A DNA stretch of 64,000 nt, taken from contig NZ_JTDK01000016.1 in NCBI RefSeq assembly GCF_000802305.1, forward strand, positions 88,875-152,874. The letters run 5' to 3'. Under the pieces are notes generated by a model. That model did not search any database and was not told where the DNA came from. It worked only from the letters and a program-made list of their open reading frames with translations. Shown piece by piece: positions 26,179 to 35,270 of this stretch. This DNA comes from Microbacterium mangrovi (GTDB lineage: Bacteria > Actinomycetota > Actinomycetes > Actinomycetales > Microbacteriaceae). The translations under genes and the position numbers were made by a program. Each line of letters opens with the position of its first letter. Within the stretch, counting starts at the first letter, position 1.

Positions 26179-27939
26179 TCAGCGCTGTGCGGTCAGCCGC
26201 GCGACGGCCTCTGATGCCGGCACGACCTCGCGGTCGCCGGATCGACGGTCCCACAGCTCGACCTCGCCGTCGGCGGCACCGCGACCGACGATGATGATCT
26301 TCGGCACGCCGACGAGTTCGGCATCCTTGAACTTCACGCCGGGCGAGACCTTCGGGCGGTCGTCGTACAGCACGTCGAACCCGGCCGCCTCGAGGTCGGC
26401 GGACAGCTGCGCGCCGAGCTCGAACGCCGTGGAGTCCTTGCCGGTCGCGACGACCTGCACGTCGAACGGAGCGACCGACGCCGGCCACACCAGGCCCTTG
26501 TCGTCGCTGTTGAGCTCGGCGATGATCGCGAGGATGCGGGTCACGCCGATGCCGTACGAGCCCATCGTGACGGTGACGAGCTTGCCGTTCTCGTCGAGCA
26601 CCTGCAGGCCCAGGGCGTCGGCGTACTTGCGGCCGAGCTGGAATACGTGCCCGATCTCCATGCCGCGGGCGAGCGTCACCGGGCCCGAGCCGTCGGGAGC
26701 CGGGTCGCCCTCGCGGACGCTCGCCACCTCGATGTAGCCGTCGGCGCCGAAGTCGCGGCCGGCGACCACCGAGTGCGCGTGCTTCTGGTCGATGTTCGCC
26801 CCGGTGATCCACGAGGTGCCGTCCACGACGCGGGGGTCGAGGAAGTACCGGATGCCGGTGGCCGACTCCTCGCCCAGCAGCTGCCCCTGCTCCGTCCACG
26901 GGCCGATGTAGCCCTTGACGAGCAGCGGGTGCTTGGCGAAGTCGGCGTCGGTGGCCGGCTCCACCTCAGCGGGAGCGAAGGCGACCTCGACGCGCTTGTC
27001 GTCGATGTCGCGGTCGCCGGGAACGCCGACGATCACGATCTCCCGCGTTCCGTCGAGGTGCGTCAGGGCGAGCACGACGTTCTTCAGCGTGTCGGATGCC
27101 GTGTACTCGCCGTCGAGCACCGCGTTCGAGTGCGCGACGAGGGTCTCGATCGTGGGCGTGTCCGGCGAGTCGAAGATCACCGGCGCATCGTCGGCGTCGT
27201 ACTCGACGGCCGCGGGCACGATGGTCTCGAACGCCTCGACGTTGGCCGCGTAGCCACCGGCCGAGCGCACGAAGGTGTCTTCGCCGACGGCGGTGGGATG
27301 CAGGAACTCCTCCGAGCGGGATCCGCCCATGGCCCCGGCATCCGCCTGCACGATGACGTACTCGAGTCCGAGACGCTGGAAGATGCGCTCGTACGCGTCG
27401 CGCTGGGCCATGTAGCTGGCGTCCAGACCCGCGTCGGTGTAGTCGAACGAGTACGCGTCCTTCATCGTGAACTCGCGGCCGCGCAGCAGGCCGGCGCGGG
27501 GGCGCGCCTCATCGCGGTACTTGTCCTGGATCTGGTACAGGGTCAGCGGGAGGTCCTTGTACGAGGAGTACAGGTCTTTGACGAGCAGGGTGAAGGCCTC
27601 TTCGTGCGTCGGCGCGAGGAGATAGTCGGCATCCTTGCGGTCCTGCAGGCGGAAGATGCCGTCGCCGTACTCCTCCCAGCGGCCGGTGGCCTCGTAGGGC
27701 TCACGCGGCATGAGCGCCGGGAAGTGGACCTCCTGGGCGCCCGCCGCGGCCATCTCCTCGCGGATGATCTGCTCGAGCCGGGCCTTGACCCGCAGCCCCA
27801 GCGGCAGCCACGCGAAGATGCCCGGCGCCTGCCGGCGGATGTAGCCGGCGCGCACGAGCAGCCGGTGGCTGGTGACCTCGGCGTCGGCAGGGTCTTCGCG
27901 AAGGGTGCGGAGGAAGAAGTTCGAAAGACGGGTGACCAC
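26179..27939 (-). CDS. proS: Prolyl-tRNA synthetase, bacterial type
   Basis: Charges tRNA-Pro. 586 residues in the bacterial arrangement: class II motif 1 and 2 regions ([46 protein letters not shown]), the INS editing domain inserted between motifs 2 and 3 (about 225-390), motif 3 ([12 protein letters not shown]), and the anticodon-binding domain at the C-terminus. The GTG start at 27939 follows TAGACT by six bases, so translation is leaderless. Confidence 0.96.
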   Translation of the reverse strand: MVTRLSNFFLRTLREDPADAEVTSHRLLVRAGYIRRQAPGIFAWLPLGLRVKARLEQIIREEMAAAGAQEVHFPALMPREPYEATGRWEEYGDGIFRLQDRKDADYLLAPTHEEAFTLLVKDLYSSYKDLPLTLYQIQDKYRDEARPRAGLLRGREFTMKDAYSFDYTDAGLDASYMAQRDAYERIFQRLGLEYVIVQADAGAMGGSRSEEFLHPTAVGEDTFVRSAGGYAANVEAFETIVPAAVEYDADDAPVIFDSPDTPTIETLVAHSNAVLDGEYTASDTLKNVVLALTHLDGTREIVIVGVPGDRDIDDKRVEVAFAPAEVEPATDADFAKHPLLVKGYIGPWTEQGQLLGEESATGIRYFLDPRVVDGTSWITGANIDQKHAHSVVAGRDFGADGYIEVASVREGDPAPDGSGPVTLARGMEIGHVFQLGRKYADALGLQVLDENGKLVTVTMGSYGIGVTRILAIIAELNSDDKGLVWPASVAPFDVQVVATGKDSTAFELGAQLSADLEAAGFDVLYDDRPKVSPGVKFKDAELVGVPKIIIVGRGAADGEVELWDRRSGDREVVPASEAVARLTAQR

Positions 27940-28344
27940 GGTCCAAGTCTAGAGAAGGATGCCGCACGCCCCTTGCGCCCGGCATCCTGAACGTGCGTCG
28001 AGATCCAGCTGAAAATACCCTTGCGGTCGAATCTGGACTAGGTGTAGATTACGCGCCGTAGCCAATGTTGTGGGGGCGTTGGTCACCGGCGGAACACTCG
28101 ATCCCCGGACCCGCAACCCACCCGTCGCGTCGCCCCTCGGACCGTCCGCCGAGACTGGGGAATGACACGTGTCCGGGCACATTCGGTTCGTCCACCACAC
28201 GGGAACACGGCTTCCATGCGCGGAGGCAGTCCCCGCGCACTCGCTCGCGCTCCGCGCCGCTCTCCGGCCGTCGTATCCGATCGCCGGCTACGCGAAAACG
28301 GCCGGCACGAAGGGCGCATCGCGCCCGGAGAGTGAGTCTGAGAG
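27940..28344. other. 405-bp intergenic region between divergent proS and the exported protein
   Basis: It holds the proS -10 (TAGACT on the minus strand) and a plausible promoter for the exported protein gene, leaving a leader of nearly 300 bases. I see no convincing small gene; the readings there have unbiased codon use. Short GC-rich inverted repeats are present but no known riboswitch pattern. Confidence 0.5.
28021..28050 (+). promoter_or_regulatory. Predicted promoter of the exported-protein gene
   Basis: TTGCGG, an 18-base spacer, then TAGATT, about 295 bases before the start codon at 28345. Confidence 0.4.
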
Positions 28345-30183
28345 ATGTTCCAGCGCTCTGAGAAGCCAGGCCGCCACAGGGGCCGCCTGGCGATAGCCCT
28401 CGCTGCGGCGTTCGCCGTCGCCGTCATCACCCCCGCTGTCGCGCAGGCCAACCTGACCGGCAGCACCTTCGAGGGCAATGACGGCAACATGGTGGTCGAC
28501 ACCAGCGGCCACCACGACTGGGCGAACGTCAGCCCGAACACGGGCACCGACATCGCGAGCGGCAAGACCGACAACTCGTTCGGCCAAGGCACCAAGGAGG
28601 ACAGCGCCACACCGACCGTCGTCACGGGGTCCATTCCCCCCAACAAGAACGACCTCACCCGCTTCTACGAGTCGTCGGAGCAGGTCGCCAGCGGCGACAT
28701 CTACCTGTATCTCGCGTGGGAGCGGCTGGTGAACATCGGCAACGCGAACCTCGACTTCGAGATCAACCAGATGACGAGCCCCGGATTCACCGGTGCGCCC
28801 GGCGCGTCGACGATCACCCGCACCGCGGGAGACCTGCTGATCAACTACGACTTCGGCGGAAGCGGAACCCCGACCCTCGGCTACAGCAAGTGGCTGACCG
28901 CGGCGGCCGGCAACACGGCCTCCCAGTGCAACGCGAGCTCGACGCTGCCGTGTTGGGGTCTGCACACGACGTTCAACTCGACCGTCGCCGAGGGGGCCGT
29001 CAACACCGGCTCGATCGCGGAGTCGATCGCGGGAGGAACGCTGGGCACCGGTCTGTTCGGTGAGGCGGCGATCAACCTCACGGCGGCCGGCGTCTTCCAG
29101 CAGGGCGTCTGCGAGGCCTTCGGTTCGGCGTTCATCAAGAGCCGCTCGTCGAGCTCGTTCACTGCGGAGCTGAAGGACTTCATCGCCCCGATCCCGGTGA
29201 GCATCTCCAACTGCGGCACCATCACCGTCAAGAAGGTCGTGACGAATGCACCGGCGGGCGACTCCACGTCGTTCGGCTACACCACCACCGGCACAGGCCT
29301 GTCGAACTTCTCCCTCACCGGAGGAGGGAAGAAGGTGTTCACTCCGCTCGGCCAGGGTGCGTACTCGGTCTCCGAGAACACCGTCACCGCGACCGGATGG
29401 AGCTTCGTGAGCGTCTCCTGCAAGGACGATACGACGAGTTCGTCCGTCGGCACCGTCACCGGGCAGAAGGTCGACATCACGTTGAGTCCCGGACAGGACG
29501 TGACCTGCACCTACACCAACCACTACACGAACAGTCCGACGATCGCGACGACTCTGTCGGACACGTCGATCACCGTGGGTGGTTCGGTGCACGACTCGTC
29601 GGCGCTCACCGGGGCGTCTGCGGGCGCCACGGGGACGGTGACGTACACCGTCTACACGGACGACAAGTGCACGGTCAAGGCCACGCCGTCCGACGGCGGA
29701 ACGAAGACGCTGAACGCGGACGGCACCGTGCCCGATTCGGACGCGCTGACCTTCAACACGCCCGGCGACTACTACTGGCAGGCGGTGTACACGTCCGGTG
29801 ACGGCAACAACAACAACGCCACCAGCACCTGCACCGACGAGCACCTGGTCGTCAACAAGGCGCAGCCGACCGTGGCAACGGCGCAGAACCTCATCCCGAA
29901 CGACACGATGACCGTCAGCGGAGGCTTCGGCACGCCCGGAGGCACCGTGGACTTCATGCTGTTCTCCCCGAGTGACCCGACCTGCTCGGGTACGCCTGCG
30001 TACAAGGAGCTGGGAGTCGCCGTCTCGGGCGGCAGCGCCAGCACCACCAACACCGGGGCCGGGGCCTTCATCGCCAGCGATGCGGGCACCTGGAACTGGA
30101 AGTCCGTCTACAGCGGAGACTCCAACAACAAGGGCGCCACGTCCGCCTGCGGCGTGGAGCACTTCACGATCGTCAACAAGTGA
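28345..30183 (+). CDS. Secreted multidomain surface protein with Ig-like repeats
   Basis: 612 residues. A signal peptide (RGRLAIALAAAFAVAVITPAVAQA, cleavage near 36) precedes a domain starting TFEGNDGNMVVD, seen at the start of many actinobacterial exported proteins. Near residue 290 a prealbumin-like segment begins (GTITVKKVVTNAPAG), and from about 395 two Ig-like repeats follow (TIATTLSDTSITVGGSVHDS; TVATAQNLIPNDTMTVSGG). Paired cysteines suggest disulfides. No LPXTG motif or C-terminal membrane anchor is present, so it is likely released or wall-associated. It is rich in Thr, Ser and Gly. The ribosome site is weak. Confidence 0.82.
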   Translation: MFQRSEKPGRHRGRLAIALAAAFAVAVITPAVAQANLTGSTFEGNDGNMVVDTSGHHDWANVSPNTGTDIASGKTDNSFGQGTKEDSATPTVVTGSIPPNKNDLTRFYESSEQVASGDIYLYLAWERLVNIGNANLDFEINQMTSPGFTGAPGASTITRTAGDLLINYDFGGSGTPTLGYSKWLTAAAGNTASQCNASSTLPCWGLHTTFNSTVAEGAVNTGSIAESIAGGTLGTGLFGEAAINLTAAGVFQQGVCEAFGSAFIKSRSSSSFTAELKDFIAPIPVSISNCGTITVKKVVTNAPAGDSTSFGYTTTGTGLSNFSLTGGGKKVFTPLGQGAYSVSENTVTATGWSFVSVSCKDDTTSSSVGTVTGQKVDITLSPGQDVTCTYTNHYTNSPTIATTLSDTSITVGGSVHDSSALTGASAGATGTVTYTVYTDDKCTVKATPSDGGTKTLNADGTVPDSDALTFNTPGDYYWQAVYTSGDGNNNNATSTCTDEHLVVNKAQPTVATAQNLIPNDTMTVSGGFGTPGGTVDFMLFSPSDPTCSGTPAYKELGVAVSGGSASTTNTGAGAFIASDAGTWNWKSVYSGDSNNKGATSACGVEHFTIVNK

Positions 30184-30201
30184 GGAGCTGACGAGCTGAA
30201 C

Positions 30202-30247
30202 CACGAACGAAGGCCGGCACGGGGCCCCGTGCCGGCCTTCGTTCGTG
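30202..30247. terminator. Perfect 23-bp-stem bidirectional terminator
   Basis: A 46-base uninterrupted palindrome centred on GGGGCCCC at 30221-30228, between the stops of the exported-protein gene (30183) and the convergent SDR gene (30255). It closes the five-gene operon that starts at 37331. Confidence 0.85.
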
Positions 30248-30254
30248 TCCTGCC

Positions 30255-31013
30255 TCAGGCGATGCCGCCGCCGTCCACCACGAGGGCGGAGCCGGTCACG
30301 TACGACGAGTCGTCGCTGGCCAGCCAGACGACCGCCGCGGCGATCTCGGACGGCTGCCCCATCCGGTTCAGCGGGCGCTCGGCGGCCTCGGCGAGGAATC
30401 CGGCCTGGTCCTGGCCGAGCTGACGGGCTTCGTCGCGCAGCATCCCGGTGTCGACGTCGCCGGGGTTGACGGAGTTGACGCGGATGCCCTGCGGGCCGTG
30501 GTCGATCGCCAGCGCCCGGGTCATGTTCACGACCGCGCCCTTGGACGCGCAGTACGAGATCGCCTGCCCGCCGCCCTTCAGGCCCCAGCCGGAGCCGGTG
30601 TTCACGATCGACCCGCCGCCGGCGGCGGCCATGATCGGCACGACGTGCTTGCACATCAGGAAGATGGCACGCACGTTGACGCCGAACACGCGATCCCACT
30701 CCTCGACGCTCGTCTCGACGGCTGTCGTGCGGCGGATGATGCCCGCGTTGTTGAACACGACGTCGATGCCGCCGAGCTCCTGCTGCGCGGTGGCGACGAC
30801 GCGCTCGATGTCGGGTTCGCTGGAGACGTCCGCCGCGATCGCCACGGCGGTGCCGCCCGCGGCGCGGATCTCGTCGGCGACGGCCTGCGCGGCATCCGCG
30901 TTCAGGTCGACGACGGCGACCGATGCCCCCTCCGCGGCGAATGCGAGCGACGTGGCGCGGCCGATGCCGCCCGCGCCGCCGGTGACGATGGCCTTCTTGC
31001 CTTCAAGACGCAT
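30255..31013 (-). CDS. Short-chain dehydrogenase/reductase (SDR)
   Basis: 252 residues of classical SDR type: the cofactor loop TGGAGGIG (12-18 region), NNAG after strand 4, catalytic Ser, Tyr and Lys in the VNTGSGWG and YCASK segments, and the C-terminal VTGSALVVDGG. Asp after the second strand (VVDLN) suggests preference for NAD(H). The substrate is unknown. It starts behind AAGGAGG at 31013 and overlaps the end of the NAD-kinase-like gene by 11 bases. Last gene of the GH42-gcvPA-gcvPB operon. Confidence 0.92.
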   Translation of the reverse strand: MRLEGKKAIVTGGAGGIGRATSLAFAAEGASVAVVDLNADAAQAVADEIRAAGGTAVAIAADVSSEPDIERVVATAQQELGGIDVVFNNAGIIRRTTAVETSVEEWDRVFGVNVRAIFLMCKHVVPIMAAAGGGSIVNTGSGWGLKGGGQAISYCASKGAVVNMTRALAIDHGPQGIRVNSVNPGDVDTGMLRDEARQLGQDQAGFLAEAAERPLNRMGQPSEIAAAVVWLASDDSSYVTGSALVVDGGGIA

Positions 31014-32259
31014 GGCGTCCTCCTTCTTGTTCGGGAAGTCGTTGGTGTTCGAGTTCGGGTGCGTGGACAGGGTAGAAGCTGGATGCCCCGGGGCCGGTGA
31101 CCACGCGGACGAAGCCGGTGAGGGAGGCATCCACCGCGGCGTCGCCGGTGTCGACGAGAAGTGGGGCGCCGTGCAGTTCGATGAGCTTGGCCTCCGGCGC
31201 CACCACCAGCAAAGGTCCGGTGCCGTCGGGACCGTCGCCGATCGCGCGCAGCACGCGCGCGGAGAGCTGCTGGTTGCCGCGGCCGAGGAGGAACCCCTGC
31301 CCGCCGATGACGGTGACGACCGCCTGCGCGGGCCCGCGGGCGATCTCGTCGAGAAGCTCCTGTTCGCTCGCGGCGCGGCGCACGAGTGCCCCGTCGAGCA
31401 GCACGTCGACCCCGAGCGGGCTGCCATCCAGGCCGAGCGCCCGCGCCGCCTCGGCCATCGTGCCGCCCGGGCCGAGCAGGTAGCGCACCCCGGGCCGGAA
31501 CAGCGCGACCGCCCCGCGGGCTGCCGCCGCGACGGCATCCCGCTCCGAGGTCGGCGTGGGGGCCTTGCGCGCCTGCGTGCGCCCCGGGCTGAACGGCACG
31601 GCGAGCATTCCGAAGAGGCGAGGCTCGACCCGGGCGCGGCGCAGGGCCTCCTCGTCGATGTCGAGGACCTCGCGCTGCTGCACCGGCAGGGTTCCGGACA
31701 ACCAGGACGCCGCCAGGCCGCCCGCCGCCCGCGGACTGACGGCGAACACGGGCGAGTACATCTTGACCCCGGCCGGGACACCGAGCGCCGCCGGGGCCTC
31801 CGTTTCGTCTCGGGCGCGCTCCGCGCGGCCTCGCGGGGCGACCGGTGGTTGTTCCGCATCCGGTCGTTGAGCGAGCGGAGCGAGACGAAACGCGTCAAGC
31901 CCAGCCGCCACGTCGCGGGCCGTGCCGTCGCCGCCGGCGAACAGGACGAGGGTCGCTCCCGCCTCGGCGAGCGCACGTGCGGCGGCGGACGTGTCGGCGG
32001 GAGTCGTCTTCGCCCCCGGCGTGTACACGACGCGGGGCTCGAGGCCCGCGGCCCGCACGGCATCCTCCCCCATCGTTCCCGCCGCGGTCAGCACCACGGT
32101 GCCGGCCGTCAGCGCCTCGAGGGCCGCAGCCGCACGGGACGCCGCCCGGGCGGTCGACCCGCGGGACGCCGCCGCGCGCTGCACGTCGGCCCCGTCGGAG
32201 CCGGCGAGCCCCGCAGGGCCGCCGACCCCGGCGACCGGGTTGACGAGGAGTCCGAGCAT
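31003..32259 (-). CDS. ATP-NAD kinase-like (AcoX-type) protein with an in-frame repeat insert
   Basis: 418 residues related to the ATP-NAD/AcoX kinase family: LLVNPVAGVGG at the N-terminus, the substrate motif FAGGDGTARDV (107-117), GVPAGVKMYSPVFA, and GPGGTMAEAARALG later. Between the GGDGT helix and the GVPAG strand there is an insert of about 31 residues (123-154, rich in Arg, Ala, Pro, Glu) encoded by a REP-like element, where relatives have a short loop. The family is linked to acetoin-type catabolic clusters, but its reaction is not firmly known. It is 4 bp downstream of gcvPB. Confidence 0.8.
   Translation of the reverse strand: MLGLLVNPVAGVGGPAGLAGSDGADVQRAAASRGSTARAASRAAAALEALTAGTVVLTAAGTMGEDAVRAAGLEPRVVYTPGAKTTPADTSAAARALAEAGATLVLFAGGDGTARDVAAGLDAFRLAPLAQRPDAEQPPVAPRGRAERARDETEAPAALGVPAGVKMYSPVFAVSPRAAGGLAASWLSGTLPVQQREVLDIDEEALRRARVEPRLFGMLAVPFSPGRTQARKAPTPTSERDAVAAAARGAVALFRPGVRYLLGPGGTMAEAARALGLDGSPLGVDVLLDGALVRRAASEQELLDEIARGPAQAVVTVIGGQGFLLGRGNQQLSARVLRAIGDGPDGTGPLLVVAPEAKLIELHGAPLLVDTGDAAVDASLTGFVRVVTGPGASSFYPVHAPELEHQRLPEQEGGRHAS
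31801..31893. repeat. REP-like inverted pair inserted in frame in the NAD-kinase-like gene
   Basis: Terminal arms CGTTTCGTCTCG (31801-31812) and CGAGACGAAACG (31881-31892) are perfect inverted repeats. The right half (31860-31893) matches the intergenic copy at 23935-23968 with two differences; the left half is a diverged inverted copy. The 93-bp length is exactly 31 codons and keeps the frame open. Confidence 0.75.
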
Positions 32260-32263
32260 CCGG

Positions 32264-33886
32264 CTAGGCTGCCGCCCCGGCGAGCGCGGGCGCGGGCGCG
32301 GGCGCGGCGAAGTCGACGGGCGTCTCGCCGAAGTACTTGCGGCGGTACGCGCGCCAGGTCACCGCCCACCGCTCCGGGTCGTCGAGATCGTCGTGGTGGG
32401 TGTGGTGCACGGTCTGGTTGTGCGGGGCGGTGCGCACCAGCTCGGGGTTCTCCCGGGCCTCCTGCGCCACCTGCGCGAGCGCCGCGACGTACTCGTCGAT
32501 CTCCGCCTTCGAGTAGCACTCGGTGGGCTCCAGCGTGAACGGCTGGGGCACGACGTAGGGGTGGTGGCTGGTCCAGTAGTGGAAGCCGTAGTCGGCCATC
32601 CGGATGCCGATCTCCTCTGACGTGATGCCGGTGTCCTCGAACAGTTCCTGCCACGAGTAGCGCACCTGCTCGATGCGCCGGCGGCCGGTCGCGTACGGCG
32701 CGGAGGCCCCGGGGATCTCGAGCACCTTCTTCAGCAGGTAGTTGTTGTTGAGCACCGCGATCTGCGAGGCGGCGAGCATCCCCTCGGCACCGAGCGCCAT
32801 GATCCACGCGTAGGCGCGGACGACGTGCAGCACGACGCCGTGCGCCGGCGCGACGTGACCGATCGACAGCTCACCGGGCTCGCGCACGACGTATTCGTCG
32901 CCCACCCGCTCGACCCGCGGGCCGGGCAGGAACGGCGCTAGCGCGGCGCTGACGGCGTTGGCCGCCGCCCCCGGACCGCCGGAGCCGTGCGGGGCGGAGA
33001 ACGTCTTGTGCAGGTTGAACTGGCACACGTCGAAGCCGGCGTCGCGGGCCCGGGTGATGCCGAGGATGCCGGCCGCGTTGGCCTGGTCGTAGGACGCCAG
33101 CGCCCCGACGGCGTGGGCGGCATCCACCCATTCCTTGATGGCGGGGTTGTAGATGCCGGTGTCTTCCGGGTTCGTCACCATGATCGCGGCGGTGCGCTCG
33201 GACAGCGCGGCCTTGAGGGCGCCCAGGTCCGGGTAGCCGTCGGCGTCCGGGTAGACCGTGACGACCTTGTAGCCGGCGACCTTCGCGGCGGCGGCGTTGG
33301 ACGGGTGGCTGAAGATCGTGGTGATGACCTCGTCGCGCTGGTCCGCCTCGCCGCGGGAGGCGTGGTAGGCGCGGATCATCGCGATGTTCGTCCAGATGCC
33401 GGCGGATCCGCCCGGGGAGGCCAGCGACACGGCATCCATCCCGGAGATCTCCGCCATGAGGCCCTCGAGCCGCCAGATCATCTCCAGCGCGCCCTGTGTG
33501 TCGGCCGGGTCCTGCGCGGGGTGCAGCGCGCGCAGCTGCGGCACCTCGATGAGCTGGTCGTTGATCTTCGGCGAGTACTTGATGGTGCAGGTGCCCTGGC
33601 CGATGTCGACGTTCAGGTCGGAGCCCAGGTTCTCCTGCGACAGGCGCAGGTAGTGCTTGAGCACGCGCATCTGCGCGATCTCCGGAAGCGCGGGCGGCGC
33701 GGCGCGGCGCATGCCCTCGGGCAGGCCCGCCAGGACGTCGCCGACGGCCTCGCGCACGGCCGGCTCGACGGGCGTGATCGCGATGCCGCGCTCCCCCGGC
33801 GTGGACAGTTCGAAGACGATGGGCTCGTCCCAGCTGGCCTGGTGGAACCGGCGCGGGCTGGTCTTGGGTGCGACGGGGAGGGTCAT
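32264..33886 (-). CDS. gcvPB: Glycine decarboxylase (P-protein) subunit 2
   Basis: The PLP-binding subunit of the two-subunit glycine dehydrogenase (decarboxylating). 540 residues; PLP lysine Lys294 in NLHKTFSAPHGSGGPG. It normally removes CO2 from glycine and passes aminomethyl to lipoyl-GcvH. Its ATG overlaps the gcvPA stop by four bases. No gcvT, gcvH or lpd is in the window. It is under the GntR-type operator at the head of the GH42 operon. Confidence 0.94.
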   Translation of the reverse strand: MTLPVAPKTSPRRFHQASWDEPIVFELSTPGERGIAITPVEPAVREAVGDVLAGLPEGMRRAAPPALPEIAQMRVLKHYLRLSQENLGSDLNVDIGQGTCTIKYSPKINDQLIEVPQLRALHPAQDPADTQGALEMIWRLEGLMAEISGMDAVSLASPGGSAGIWTNIAMIRAYHASRGEADQRDEVITTIFSHPSNAAAAKVAGYKVVTVYPDADGYPDLGALKAALSERTAAIMVTNPEDTGIYNPAIKEWVDAAHAVGALASYDQANAAGILGITRARDAGFDVCQFNLHKTFSAPHGSGGPGAAANAVSAALAPFLPGPRVERVGDEYVVREPGELSIGHVAPAHGVVLHVVRAYAWIMALGAEGMLAASQIAVLNNNYLLKKVLEIPGASAPYATGRRRIEQVRYSWQELFEDTGITSEEIGIRMADYGFHYWTSHHPYVVPQPFTLEPTECYSKAEIDEYVAALAQVAQEARENPELVRTAPHNQTVHHTHHDDLDDPERWAVTWRAYRRKYFGETPVDFAAPAPAPALAGAAA

Positions 33887-35262
33887 GCGGCCTGCTCCTT
33901 GGTGGTGTCGATCGCTGCCGCGATCGCGGCAGCGAGGCGGTCGATGTCGGATGCGGAGGTGGCGTCGGTCACGCACACCAGCAGCATGTGCTCGGAGACG
34001 ACGACGCCCGGCTCGATGCCCTGGGCGCGCAGGGTCGTGACGAGGTCGGCGGCGCGGATGCCGGAGAGCCGCACGGTGAACTCGCGCAGGTGCAGCGCGT
34101 CGTCGCCGAGGCTCACGCCGGGGATCTGCGACAGCACGTGCTGCGCGTAGCGGGTGCGGGCCAGCAGCAGCTCGCCGAGCTCGGCCATCCCGGCCGGACC
34201 CATGAGCGACAGGTAGACGCCGGTCGCGATGCCCCACAGGGCCGCGGCGGTGCCGACCCACTCCTTGCCCTCCTCGCGCAGCGCGAACGAGGTGCGCTCG
34301 TAGGCGACGTCGCCGAAGCCGTACTCGCCGGGCACGTGGGTGGACTCGAGTCCGAACAGGCGCGAGGGCATCTCCATCACGAACTTCGGATCGTCGTGCA
34401 CCGCGATGAAGCCCGCGTGCGCGCCGCCGAACCACTGGTGCAGGCCGAGGGACTGGATGTCGCCGGTGACGATGTCGGCGCCCTGCACGGCCGGCGGGGT
34501 CAGCACCCCGTAGCCGATCGGGTCGGTGCCGACCACCACGACGGCACCGGCTGCGTGGGCGGCGTCGGCGATGGCGCGCAGCTGCGTCTCCACCGCTCCG
34601 GTGAAGCTCGGCGTCTCGACCCAGACCGCGGCGACGTCGTCGCCGAGGCGAGCACGCAGGCCGTCGAGGTCGGCGGTGCCGCCCGTCGTCGGCACGACCT
34701 CGATCTGCAGCTGCGCGCGGGTGTAGTCGCGCACCTTGGAATCCTTCTCGGGGAGCACGTCGCTGACCGCGAGCACGCGGCGACGCCCGGTCATCCGGCC
34801 CGCCATCGCGAGGCCCGTCGCGGTGGCCTGGTAGCCGTCGTACGTGGGCACGTTGACGACGTCCATCGCCAGCAGCTCCGCCATGAGCGACTGGTATTCG
34901 AAGAGGGCCTGGAACCGGCCGTGGTCTTCGTAGGGCTCGCCGGCGTAGGCGGTGAGGAACTCGCTGCGGCGGATCACCTCGTCGACGACCGCGGGCACGT
35001 AGTGGTTGTAGGTGCCGGCCCCCAGGAAGCTCAGTCGCTCCTCGGTGGTGCGGTTCTTCGCCAGGATGCCGCGCACGTGGCGGGCGAGGTCCTGTTCGGC
35101 CGGCAGCGGCTCGGGGACGTCGAGGGCGCGCTGCAGGCGCAGCTCGGCGGGGACGTCGGCGTAGAACTCCTCCACGCTTGCCGCATCCACGGCGTCGAGC
35201 ATCGCCTGCTTCACGGCGGGGGCCGTGTTGGGGATGTAGGGGTGGACGAACGTTTCGGTCAC
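33883..35262 (-). CDS. gcvPA: Glycine decarboxylase (P-protein) subunit 1
   Basis: 459 residues, the non-PLP-lysine subunit of split P-protein. Family landmarks are FLGAGTYNHYVPAVVDEVIRR and EPYEDHGRFQALFEYQSLMAELL, residues that complete the glycine site of GcvPB. The GTG at 35262 has GAAGGA six bases before it, and lies eight bases after the GH42 stop, so co-transcription is near certain. Coupled to gcvPB by an ATGA overlap. Confidence 0.94.
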   Translation of the reverse strand: MTETFVHPYIPNTAPAVKQAMLDAVDAASVEEFYADVPAELRLQRALDVPEPLPAEQDLARHVRGILAKNRTTEERLSFLGAGTYNHYVPAVVDEVIRRSEFLTAYAGEPYEDHGRFQALFEYQSLMAELLAMDVVNVPTYDGYQATATGLAMAGRMTGRRRVLAVSDVLPEKDSKVRDYTRAQLQIEVVPTTGGTADLDGLRARLGDDVAAVWVETPSFTGAVETQLRAIADAAHAAGAVVVVGTDPIGYGVLTPPAVQGADIVTGDIQSLGLHQWFGGAHAGFIAVHDDPKFVMEMPSRLFGLESTHVPGEYGFGDVAYERTSFALREEGKEWVGTAAALWGIATGVYLSLMGPAGMAELGELLLARTRYAQHVLSQIPGVSLGDDALHLREFTVRLSGIRAADLVTTLRAQGIEPGVVVSEHMLLVCVTDATSASDIDRLAAAIAAAIDTTKEQAA

Positions 35263-35270
35263 GGCATCCT

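Noticed and set aside
28065..28361. A 98-codon reading in the leader of the exported-protein gene
   Set aside because: Arg/Pro/Ser-rich without ribosome site or recognisable features, and it runs into the real signal-peptide start.
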